Below, piece after piece: positions 33,119 through 40,736 of a DNA stretch of 64,000 nt. Source of the stretch: RGIG4097 sp964599875. GTDB lineage: Bacteria; Bacillota; Clostridia; Christensenellales; CAG-917. Position 1 is the stretch's first letter; each line of letters starts with the position of its first letter. The notes under the pieces are model-generated. The model worked only from the letters and a program-made list of their open reading frames with translations, had not been told where the DNA came from and ran no database searches. Location: positions 1 to 64,000 of the forward strand of contig CAZRHE010000007.1 of NCBI GenBank assembly GCA_964599875.1, written 5' to 3'. The position numbers were made by a program, and so were the translations under genes.

Positions 33119-34123
33119 ATGAGCATCACTTTTGAAGGCTATGAAAGAAGAATAGACAAAATCAACTCCGTGCTCGCAGAATACGGCATCGCAAGCATTG
33201 AGGACGCAAAACAGGTTTGCACCGATAAGGGTATCGACGTCGAAGGTATCGTCAAAGGTATCCAACCCATCGCATTCGAAAACGCAGTTTGGGCATACAC
33301 CGTCGGTTGCGCTATCGCAATCAAAAAAGGTTGCGCAAACGCGGCAGACGCGGCTGAAGCAATCGGCATCGGTCTTCAATCCTTCTGCATCCCCGGCTCC
33401 GTTGCAGAACAACGTCAAGTCGGTCTTGGTCACGGCAACCTCGCGGCAATGCTCCTTCGTGAAGAAACCAAATGCTTTGCATTCCTCGCAGGTCACGAAT
33501 CTTTCGCGGCGGCAGAAGGCGCAATCGGCATCGCAAGAACGGCTAACAAAGTCCGCAAACAACCCCTTAAAGTCATCCTCAACGGTCTTGGCAAGGACGC
33601 GGCGTTCATCATCTCTCGTATAAACGGCTTCACCTACGTTCAAACCAAAATGGACTACTACACCGGCGAAGTCGCAATCGTCAAAGAAACCGCATACTCC
33701 AAGGGCGAAAGAGCCGCTGTCCGCGTTTACGGCGCAGACGACGTCACCGAAGGCGTTGCAATCATGCGTCTTGAAGACGTCGACGTTTCCATCACCGGCA
33801 ACTCCACCAACCCTACCCGCTTCCAACACCCCGTCGCAGGCACTTATAAGAAATGGTGCGTCGACCACGGCAAGAAGTACTTCTCCGTAGCATCCGGCGG
33901 TGGCACGGGCAGAACCCTTCACCCCGACAACATGGCGGCAGGTCCCGCGTCTTACGGCATGACCGACACCATGGGCAGAATGCACTCCGACGCACAATTC
34001 GCAGGCTCCTCTTCCGTCCCTGCACACGTCGAAATGATGGGCTTAATCGGCATGGGCAACAACCCCATGGTCGGAGCAAGCGTGGCTTGCGCAGTCGCAG
34101 TACAAGAAGCACTTACGAAATAA
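33119..34123 (+). CDS. GGGtGRT protein
   Basis: A 334-residue member of the family named for its motif GGGTGRT (residues 260-266, in SVASGGGTGRTLHPDN). It also has FENAVWAYTVGCAIAIKKG, VAEQRQVGLGHGNLAAML and a C-terminal GLIGMGNNPMVGASVACAV. It is invariably found beside the NifU-like scaffold; function is unknown, though the Gly/His-rich loops suggest a cofactor or phosphate site. AAGGAGG lies 6 bases before ATG 33119. The gene shares the strong codon bias of its partner and ends at a good terminator, so the pair forms a two-gene operon. Confidence 0.93.
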   Translation: MSITFEGYERRIDKINSVLAEYGIASIEDAKQVCTDKGIDVEGIVKGIQPIAFENAVWAYTVGCAIAIKKGCANAADAAEAIGIGLQSFCIPGSVAEQRQVGLGHGNLAAMLLREETKCFAFLAGHESFAAAEGAIGIARTANKVRKQPLKVILNGLGKDAAFIISRINGFTYVQTKMDYYTGEVAIVKETAYSKGERAAVRVYGADDVTEGVAIMRLEDVDVSITGNSTNPTRFQHPVAGTYKKWCVDHGKKYFSVASGGGTGRTLHPDNMAAGPASYGMTDTMGRMHSDAQFAGSSSVPAHVEMMGLIGMGNNPMVGASVACAVAVQEALTK

Positions 34124-34177
34124 TTTGTAAGTGAGCAACGCATATTGCTTTGCAAGCATAGTTGAATCAAAAATCAT

Positions 34178-34208
34178 AAAAGGCACTTCTCGCGAAGTGC
34201 CTTTTTGA
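34178..34208 (+). terminator. Terminator of the NifU-like/GGGtGRT operon
   Basis: Twelve-bp stem AAAAGGCACTTC / GAAGTGCCTTTT with loop TCGC and a continued T-run, 54 bases after the stop codon. Confidence 0.88.
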
Positions 34209-34363
34209 TACGCTTTTTGAGGTTTACTTTTTAATCAGTGCTTGCATTTAAAAAAGGACGTTTAGGATTAATTTCCCGCTAAACAACCGCCCGACTCTTA
34301 ATCATGTTGTACCCTACGTATAATTCACGTCAAAAACAACATAGAACATACATTTCAAGAGAT

Positions 34364-34393
34364 AGAAAAACGCACCGCTAAATTGCGGTGCGT
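34364..34393 (-). terminator. Terminator of the YegP-like gene
   Basis: ACGCACCGC / GCGGTGCGT (9 bp, six-base loop) followed on the minus strand by TTTTTC, about 20 bases beyond the stop codon at 34413. Confidence 0.85.
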
Positions 34394-34412
34394 CAAATGA
34401 TTTCAAATTCGA

Positions 34413-35369
34413 TTATTGCGCGCGGACGACGTCGGTTTGTGCGTAGTACTTCAACGCCTTTATGCTGTCTTCCGCATCAACTCTGGTTTCCTTCTTGGGT
34501 CCGAGATAAGTGTTGATCTTGCGGACGAGCACGAAGTGATAAGAGCCTTGGTCGCCTTCGACGGAGAATTGACCTGCAAGCACGTGCTTTTTGAAACGCT
34601 TGACCGCGTCTTTGCAATATTGCTCGCTTGCGTAGTTGAAACTCTCGTACAGGAGATTGTCCTTGTTGTCGTAGAGAGTGAAGAAATATTCGCCGTCTTC
34701 GGTATGTTCGATGATATATTGTCCGTAGATGATTGCGATATCCAATCCGCTTGCTTGCTTTTTGATAGGCGCGCGTTTCGCAAGGGGTTTGTCCGAAAGA
34801 GGCGCCGCGGGGGATTTGATTTTGCGGACGATGGTTTCTTGAGGAGGCAGATACATCTTTTGAACGTACACGGGGGGCTTGCCTTCGTAGTAGCACACGT
34901 CGATGGGATCGTAGTAGTAGCCTTCGTATTCGCCGTCGTAGTTGGACCAGTCGCCTTGACGGTCTTCGACGGGAACTGCGTTTGCCGCGATGGGATTTTC
35001 TTCGGAAAGTTGTTCGTTCTTCGCAGGCGCGGGAGTTGCGGTTGCCGCCACAGGTGCGGGTGCCTCCTCTTTTGCCTCGACGGGAGCGGGAACTTCTTCT
35101 ATCGCCTCGAGAGGAATATCCTCTGCCGCGACGGCGGGAGTTTCCTCGACGGGAGCGACGTAATCGGGCTCGTTAGCATAAGTTGCTAATTCAGCCTTAA
35201 TCTCCGCTTCTACATCGACGTCGTTCTTTCCTTTAACGGAAGCGACGATTGCCAAAACAATGGCAAGAACGATTGCTACCGCAATGACTCCGAGGACGAT
35301 ATAACCTTCCAAGCCCTCGAAAATCCCGGTAACGCTCAATGACAACAAATTGAAAATCGAACTCGGCAT
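34413..35369 (-). CDS. Membrane-anchored protein with Ala/Pro/Glu-rich linker and YegP-like C-terminal domain
   Basis: A 318-residue protein. An N-terminal membrane helix (IVLGVIAVAIVLAIVLAIVA, about residues 22-43) is followed by a Pro/Ala/Glu-rich linker to about 130, a Tyr-rich segment (GEYEGYYYDP) and a C-terminal domain (about 205-290) with YIIEHTEDGEYFFTLYDNKD and SYHFVLVRK, which resembles the DUF1508/YegP fold. The soluble part is likely cytoplasmic or surface, undetermined. ATG 35369 has AAGGGG nine bases upstream; in-frame starts at 35387 and 35414 are less well placed. Function unknown. Confidence 0.7.
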   Translation of the reverse strand: MPSSIFNLLSLSVTGIFEGLEGYIVLGVIAVAIVLAIVLAIVASVKGKNDVDVEAEIKAELATYANEPDYVAPVEETPAVAAEDIPLEAIEEVPAPVEAKEEAPAPVAATATPAPAKNEQLSEENPIAANAVPVEDRQGDWSNYDGEYEGYYYDPIDVCYYEGKPPVYVQKMYLPPQETIVRKIKSPAAPLSDKPLAKRAPIKKQASGLDIAIIYGQYIIEHTEDGEYFFTLYDNKDNLLYESFNYASEQYCKDAVKRFKKHVLAGQFSVEGDQGSYHFVLVRKINTYLGPKKETRVDAEDSIKALKYYAQTDVVRAQ

Positions 35370-35404
35370 TTCTACATACCCCTTCATAATATCTATTATT
35401 ATGC

Positions 35405-35433
35405 ATTCTATCACAACCTTCCGCGTTAATCAA
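35405..35433 (-). promoter_or_regulatory. Promoter of the YegP-like gene
   Basis: TTGATT (35433-35428), 17 bases, TAGAAT (35410-35405) on the minus strand. Confidence 0.75.
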
Positions 35434-35534
35434 TCATTTTTTACATATTTTTGATTGATAAATTTATAATATGCGCGAAAAGACGTCGAAATCACCCAAA
35501 ATTATAATAATTTTGCAAGCGTTTTAGCAGAGAT

Positions 35535-37085
35535 TTAAGCAATGGCAAAGGACAAAACCTGCACGACGAGGAAACAAGTCGTCAAAACGAGGGCTATAAT
35601 TTTCTTCGTGCGCTTTGTCAAAAACACGAAATCAGAGCACGCAAGACACCCTATTATCCAAAATACCATAAAGACGACCGCTATCTCGATATTCAGTTGC
35701 GCCCATTCGATATTTCCCACGAATTCCACCCATTTGATAAACGGAAACAGCAACGGTTGCATAACGAAAGTTACGCCCCAAAGCGTCGTTATTTGCGCAA
35801 ACAGGGTGATAAACAGCAAAATCAGATAGATAAACATTAGATACGGTAAAATAACGAGGTTAGACGCGATAAATAATAACGGCACCGTCCCGAAGAAATT
35901 CGCGGCAAACGGCATGCTAATTAGGTTTGCGGAAAAACTCAAAGAACAACTTTCTACAAGGCGTTTGCCGATATTTCGTTTCGGACTAATCTTCTCTACC
36001 GCCCTCATTCCGAGATTGTTAAGCGGTCTGTACGCAATGAAAATTCCGAGTACCGAGGACACGGACAACAAGAATCCTACGCTCAATATATTGGTCGGAT
36101 TGACTATAAGCAATATACTCGTCGCAAGCGCAAGACTTGAAAGGTTGTCTTGTTTTAATCCGTTTGCGGATGCGTAATTTAGAACGAAAGTCATCACGAA
36201 CGCACGCAGGGACGACGGAGTAAACGAGCAAAGCATGGAATATAGGAAGGTCAAAATCGTTACGACTATAAGTGAAGTTTTCGGTTTGACTTTGAGTTTC
36301 TTCAAGAGAAAATACAAGGCGGAAGCAAGAGTCGTTATATGCAATCCGCTGACGGCAAGCACGTGCGCAAGTCCGCTCACCTGCACGTCTTCCATCAAGT
36401 CGTCGTCCATGCCGAATTTATCGCCGAGAACAAGAGCCTGACAAATCGCGGAAGTTTTCGAATCCAAGTTTTCGTAAAACATTCTTTTGATATTAAGTTG
36501 CAGACTACGAGGAAATCCGGGTTTTCCGCTTGCAAGTTTGGTAACCGCCGAAGTGTTTGAAAACGCGCGATAGTAATACTCAGACGAATATGCGGCAGAG
36601 TGGCTCGTATCGAATCTTTCGTGGTCGTTGCTAACAACCTTTGCAGTGAAGATGATGATATCTCCCGCGCCGTAATCGGGAGTATCCGTTCCGCTCAAAA
36701 ACACCTTTGCCCTGCCGTCCACCGCCGTTCCGTTAATCCAAAGGTCTTTTACGTAAAACTCCGTGCGCTCGCCTACGACTATTTCGCTATCGACTTTACA
36801 CTCTACGACGGCATAGTCGTCAATCTGCACGACCCTTGCGTCGTAAATATCGTTTGCGCCCGTCAACGCGAGAAAGCCCACGAGAAAAGCAATCGCCATA
36901 TAGCAAAACTTGCGAGTTTTGCGAAAAGAAAACAGTCCTATCGCAACGAGTGCGGAAAGGACTGCGGGTATCAGATAATAGTATTGATTTACGCCGTAGA
37001 GAGATTCTGCGACGATAAGTCCGACAATGATAAACAGCGCGACGAAACAAGTCGGACGGTTGTTGATTAGTCGCGCGCGTTTCAT
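35535..37085 (-). CDS. comEC: ComEC/Rec2-family membrane protein lacking the metallo-beta-lactamase domain
   Basis: A 516-residue polytopic membrane protein. After an N-terminal OB-like DUF4131 region (about 75-190) comes the Competence domain with the signature VSGLAHVLAVSGLHITTLAS (about residues 236-255) and the SFTPSSLRAFVM segment. Full ComEC proteins pull single-stranded DNA through the membrane and end in a metallo-beta-lactamase-like domain of about 250 residues; here the protein stops after the last helices (VLTTCFLVVQVLSFAIA). The product may be a DNA-uptake channel without the putative nuclease. It is the last gene of the ppa-glpA-like-FAD-DUF1667-comEC run, directly adjoining DUF1667. 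Confidence 0.88.
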   Translation of the reverse strand: MKRARLINNRPTCFVALFIIVGLIVAESLYGVNQYYYLIPAVLSALVAIGLFSFRKTRKFCYMAIAFLVGFLALTGANDIYDARVVQIDDYAVVECKVDSEIVVGERTEFYVKDLWINGTAVDGRAKVFLSGTDTPDYGAGDIIIFTAKVVSNDHERFDTSHSAAYSSEYYYRAFSNTSAVTKLASGKPGFPRSLQLNIKRMFYENLDSKTSAICQALVLGDKFGMDDDLMEDVQVSGLAHVLAVSGLHITTLASALYFLLKKLKVKPKTSLIVVTILTFLYSMLCSFTPSSLRAFVMTFVLNYASANGLKQDNLSSLALATSILLIVNPTNILSVGFLLSVSSVLGIFIAYRPLNNLGMRAVEKISPKRNIGKRLVESCSLSFSANLISMPFAANFFGTVPLLFIASNLVILPYLMFIYLILLFITLFAQITTLWGVTFVMQPLLFPFIKWVEFVGNIEWAQLNIEIAVVFMVFWIIGCLACSDFVFLTKRTKKIIALVLTTCFLVVQVLSFAIA

Positions 37086-37424
37086 TTAGGGCCTTCCGGT
37101 CACCACAATCGAAGTTTGAATACCGAGAGGATTGCTCTCGACCAAATCCCCTATCTTGCAATCCGCGGGGACGGTCAACGTGCCGATATAATCGGTGAGG
37201 TCGAAAAGTTTTCCTTTCGGGACGGGGCAAGTAGTTTTGACGGACGCCACTCCACCGCCCGCCATTTTTACGAGAGTGGTGAGAGTGCGTTCGGGGGACT
37301 TAAATTCTTGTTCACCGTACTTTCTGCCGCGAGGACAGGTGTTTCCGCTGACGGACACGACGCCGTCTTTTTCTTCTATCGTCAAAGGGCACCCCATGGG
37401 GCACATTATGCAAATCGTATTCAT
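37086..37424 (-). CDS. DUF1667 protein (glycerol-3-phosphate dehydrogenase-associated, Cys-rich)
   Basis: A 112-residue protein with CIMCPMGCPL at the N-terminus and TCPRG near residue 30, giving four to five Cys that could bind a metal cluster. DUF1667 proteins are found with GlpA-like and FAD-dependent oxidoreductases, exactly the two genes upstream here. It overlaps the FAD oxidoreductase gene by 4 bases. A role as small electron-transfer subunit replacing GlpC is an inference from context. Confidence 0.9.
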   Translation of the reverse strand: MNTICIMCPMGCPLTIEEKDGVVSVSGNTCPRGRKYGEQEFKSPERTLTTLVKMAGGGVASVKTTCPVPKGKLFDLTDYIGTLTVPADCKIGDLVESNPLGIQTSIVVTGRP

Positions 37425-38656
37425 TTCAACCTCACGACAACGTCGCCGTTCAAATCGGCGCGTTTCACTTTTACGTTCTCCATTTCACCGGGAGAAAGAA
37501 TCATAGTTTTGCGGGAATAGATTTCTTTTCCGTCACATTCGACTACGAGGCGTTTATTCTTGTACACGTCGCCGACGCGGAGGAAAATTTGAACTTCGCC
37601 GTCGTCGCCTTTATGTATGCGTTGAGGAAGTGCGTATCTGACGCCGTCTGCGCCCGACACTTTGACGGTAGGAGTCAAGTCGAGTTTTCCAAACGCGTAA
37701 TCCGCCGCGCTTGCGCCTGCGGTTTCAGCCTCGTGAGACACGTTGTCGACAAGGTCGTGCACGTGCAAGACGTTTCCGCAAGAGAACAAACCTTCAAGAG
37801 AAGTCATTCTATGCTCGTCCACGACTGCGCCCGAAGTTATCGGGGACATCTCGACGTCAAGTCCGCCGAGCAAGTCGTTTTCAGGAATCAAACCGACCGA
37901 AAGCAAGAGAGTGTCGCATTCGATATACTCCTCTTTTTCCATAATAGGACGGCGGTTTTCGTCTACGGGTGCATAATAAAGCCCCGTCAAACGAGGACTT
38001 CCGACGAGTCTTGTAATCGTGTGGGAGTATTTGAGCGGAATATTAAAGTCGTTAAGGCATTGCACGATATTGCGTTTGAGTCCGCTCGAATAAGGCATAA
38101 GTTCGAGAACGAGTTTAACGTCCGCGCCCTCGAGCGTCATTCTGCGCGCCATGATAAGACCGATATCCCCGCTGCCGAGAATAACGACTTTCTTGCCCAC
38201 GAGATAGCCTTCTATATTGCAAAGTTTTTGCGCCATACCCGCCGTGTACACGCCTGCGGGACGGGTGCCCGGGAGAGTGATTGCGCCTGCGGTGCGCTCT
38301 CTGCATCCCATTGCAAGCACGACCGCTTTCGCACTGACGGTGATATAACCTTCGGGAGACAAAACTTTGAGAGTTTTATCCTCGCTTATAGACAACACCA
38401 TACTGTTGAGCATGACGTCGATTTTCTTTTCTTTCACGAGGATGGCAAAGCGATTTGCGTATTCGGGTCCCGTCAACTCCTCACCGAAGTAGTGCAGCCC
38501 GAATCCTGCGTGGATACATTGATTAAGGATTCCGCCAAGACGAACGTCTCTTTCGATCATAAGGACTTTCGCGCCTTTTTTGAACGCTTCGAGTGCAGCC
38601 GCCATACCTGCGGGACCGCCGCCGATTATTGCAACGTCGTATTTAAGTTCAGTCAT
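37421..38656 (-). CDS. NAD(P)/FAD-dependent oxidoreductase (DUF1667/GlpA partner)
   Basis: A 411-residue flavoprotein. The FAD motif is VAIIGGGPAGMAAALEAFKKG at residues 8-28, the NAD(P) motif VVILGSGDIGLIMARRM near 163, and a final FAD-contact region SLEGLFSCGNVLHVHDLVDN near 300. It resembles the pyridine nucleotide-disulphide family without a redox CxxxxC. Between a GlpA-like dehydrogenase and DUF1667, it probably passes electrons from a hydroxy-acid or glycerol-3-phosphate to a carrier (inference). It overlaps the GlpA-like gene by 8 bases. Confidence 0.88.
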   Translation of the reverse strand: MTELKYDVAIIGGGPAGMAAALEAFKKGAKVLMIERDVRLGGILNQCIHAGFGLHYFGEELTGPEYANRFAILVKEKKIDVMLNSMVLSISEDKTLKVLSPEGYITVSAKAVVLAMGCRERTAGAITLPGTRPAGVYTAGMAQKLCNIEGYLVGKKVVILGSGDIGLIMARRMTLEGADVKLVLELMPYSSGLKRNIVQCLNDFNIPLKYSHTITRLVGSPRLTGLYYAPVDENRRPIMEKEEYIECDTLLLSVGLIPENDLLGGLDVEMSPITSGAVVDEHRMTSLEGLFSCGNVLHVHDLVDNVSHEAETAGASAADYAFGKLDLTPTVKVSGADGVRYALPQRIHKGDDGEVQIFLRVGDVYKNKRLVVECDGKEIYSRKTMILSPGEMENVKVKRADLNGDVVVRLK

Positions 38657-40079
38657 TGGGAACCTCCTTTACGGGATAACGCGCGATATAACTGTCCCCG
38701 AAACCTTTTCTGATTTCAGTTATAGGTTTGTTGAGTTCGCGAGCGAGGATTTCCATAACTCTCGGAGCGCAGAAACCGCCTTGACAACGGCCCATGCCTG
38801 CGCGCACGCGACGTTTAACTGCGTCTACCGTGGTTGCGGGAAGCGGAGAGTGAATTGCGGATACGATTTCCGCCTCGGTCACCTTTTCGCAACGGCAAAC
38901 TATTCTACCCCACGCGGGATCTTCCGCTATAAGTGCGTTGAGTTCGTCTTCGTTAAGGTCGTGAAGGCGTTTATGTTTGGGCATATTCACGACGAGATTT
39001 TCTTTGAGTTTCGCATCCGTTTGTTCGAGATAAATTTCCTCGATATACTCCGCGATTGCGGGTGCGGAGGAAAGTCCCGGCGAGCAAATTCCGATTGCCA
39101 TAATAAAATCGGGAACGAGTGCGGATTTTCCGATGACGAAGTCGTGTCCGATTACCGTGCGCACGCCTGCGTATATACGTATGCATTTGCGATACGCGGG
39201 GGCTTTATAGGTAAGCGCCACGTTTTTGCGGATTTCGTCCAGTCCGTCGAGAGTGACCGCCGTATCTCCGTTTTCTGTCGGAATTGAAGTGGGACCGTAA
39301 ATCACGTTACCGTCCGCGGTGGGTGCGACCAATATGCCCTTTCCTGCCGCCGTGGGCAACGGGAATATAACGGTGTTGACGTTTTTGTTTTCAGCATTGT
39401 CAAGGACGAAATAGTCCCCTCTGCGATATTCGGTGTCGTAATGCTCCGCGCCCGCCATATCCGCGATTTGTGCGCCGTTTGCGCCCGCGCAATTTACGAC
39501 GTGCTTTGCAAAGTACGTACCCTTCGTTGTTTCAACTTTCCAAGAATTATTTTCGCGAGAAAGTGCGACGACTTCCGCCTCTGTCTTGATTTCTCCGCCG
39601 TTTAGTATACCTCTGTCCGCAAGCGCTATTGCAAATTGATACGGGGAAATTATACCCGCCTCGGGTGCATAGAGCGAGTATTCGATATTGTCCGACACGT
39701 TAGGCTCGAACGCGACGGTTTGTTCGCGGTTGAAGATTTCGACCTTGACGCCGTTTGCGACGCCTTTGTCGTATAGTTTTTTCAATCCATCCAACCCCTC
39801 TTTCGGTGCGACGACCAAAGAGCCGCACTTTTTTGCGGGGATGTCGAGTTCCTCGACGAGTTTCCACGTGAGAGCGTTTCCGCGGACGTTAAAGCGTGCT
39901 TTGAGCGTACCGGGATCGCAATCGTAACCTGCGTGGACGATTCCGCTGTTTGCGCGCGTCGCTCCGAACGCGACGTCGTCCGCGCTTTCTAACAACAAAA
40001 CGGATTTGTCGTATCTTGCAAGCCTATCGAGCACTGCAGTTCCGACAATTCCGCCTCCGATGATGATTATATCGTACAT
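38649..40079 (-). CDS. GlpA-like FAD-dependent oxidoreductase with C-terminal BFD-like [2Fe-2S] domain
   Basis: A 476-residue FAD enzyme of the GlpA/LhgO type: FAD motif IIIIGGGIVGTAVLDRLARY (4-23), SGIVHAGYDCDPGTLKARFN, and a C-terminal bacterioferredoxin-like domain with CRCEKVTEAEI and RCQGGFC (about 393-445), four Cys for a [2Fe-2S] cluster. It may oxidise glycerol-3-phosphate or a 2-hydroxy acid; the substrate is not certain. First of the three-gene oxidoreductase group, 33 bases after ppa, with GGAGAGGA as ribosome site. Confidence 0.88.
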   Translation of the reverse strand: MYDIIIIGGGIVGTAVLDRLARYDKSVLLLESADDVAFGATRANSGIVHAGYDCDPGTLKARFNVRGNALTWKLVEELDIPAKKCGSLVVAPKEGLDGLKKLYDKGVANGVKVEIFNREQTVAFEPNVSDNIEYSLYAPEAGIISPYQFAIALADRGILNGGEIKTEAEVVALSRENNSWKVETTKGTYFAKHVVNCAGANGAQIADMAGAEHYDTEYRRGDYFVLDNAENKNVNTVIFPLPTAAGKGILVAPTADGNVIYGPTSIPTENGDTAVTLDGLDEIRKNVALTYKAPAYRKCIRIYAGVRTVIGHDFVIGKSALVPDFIMAIGICSPGLSSAPAIAEYIEEIYLEQTDAKLKENLVVNMPKHKRLHDLNEDELNALIAEDPAWGRIVCRCEKVTEAEIVSAIHSPLPATTVDAVKRRVRAGMGRCQGGFCAPRVMEILARELNKPITEIRKGFGDSYIARYPVKEVPND

Positions 40080-40112
40080 AAAATCCTCTCCGACTTTATT
40101 TTCGTTCGTATA

Positions 40113-40649
40113 TTACTTGACGTTGAATTTTTTGCGATATTGATGAATGTTGTCCTTGATTATCAATTCCGCAAAAGCACGGTCTTTCACCTGAAATACG
40201 GTGGTTTGCTTTTCTTCGAGTTGCTTATACACTCTGAAGAAGTGGGACATCTCCTGCATAATGTGCGGAGGAAGTTCCTCGATATTCTTGTAGATGTTCC
40301 AGTTGGGGTCGCTGAACGGAATCGCAACGATTTTGTAGTCCATATCTCCGCCGTCCTGCATCATGATGACGCCAATGGGATAGCAACGCACCATTGCCAT
40401 AGGAACGATAGCCTCAGAACAAAGCACGAGGACGTCGAGCGGGTCATTGTCGTCCGAGTACGTGCGAGGGATAAATCCGTAGTTCGCGGGATAGTGAGTG
40501 GAAGTGTGAAGAACGCGATCGAGAATGAGTACGCCGGTTTCCTTGTCGAGTTCGTACTTATTCTTTCCGCCCTTTGAAATTTCGATTACAGCCAGAAAAT
40601 CCGTCGGAGTGATACGGGACGGATCTACGTCGTGCCAAATACTGCTCAT
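40113..40649 (-). CDS. ppa: Inorganic pyrophosphatase (family I)
   Basis: A soluble 178-residue enzyme hydrolysing PPi with Mg2+. Signature YSDDNDPLDVLVL (about residues 64-76) contains the metal-binding Asp triad; KYELDKETG and HYPANYGFIPRT are also diagnostic. It has a strong promoter within the upstream terminator region and precedes the GlpA-like gene. Confidence 0.95.
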   Translation of the reverse strand: MSSIWHDVDPSRITPTDFLAVIEISKGGKNKYELDKETGVLILDRVLHTSTHYPANYGFIPRTYSDDNDPLDVLVLCSEAIVPMAMVRCYPIGVIMMQDGGDMDYKIVAIPFSDPNWNIYKNIEELPPHIMQEMSHFFRVYKQLEEKQTTVFQVKDRAFAELIIKDNIHQYRKKFNVK

Positions 40650-40665
40650 ATTTCATCTCCATGTT

Positions 40666-40690
40666 AAATCTATATTAAGATTATAGATTT
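40666..40690. promoter_or_regulatory. Inverted repeat across the ppa -10 region
   Basis: Arms AAATCTATA and TATAGATTT separated by 7 bases. The right arm overlaps the -10 box of ppa, so it is an operator candidate or a stem at the very 5' end of the mRNA. Confidence 0.45.
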
Positions 40691-40708
40691 ATATATAAAA
40701 AAAGTCAA
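40680..40708 (-). promoter_or_regulatory. Promoter of ppa, sharing DNA with the upstream terminator
   Basis: TTGACT (40708-40703), 17 bases, TATAAT (40685-40680) on the minus strand. The -35 box is part of the second arm of the terminator at 40700-40727. Confidence 0.85.
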
Positions 40709-40727
40709 CCCCGCGGGATTGACTTTT
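40700..40727 (-). terminator. Terminator of the M20 peptidase gene
   Basis: AAAAGTCAA and TTGACTTTT arms with a GC-rich core, followed on the minus strand by a T-run, 10 bases after the stop codon at 40737. Confidence 0.8.
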
Positions 40728-40736
40728 CATATTTGC

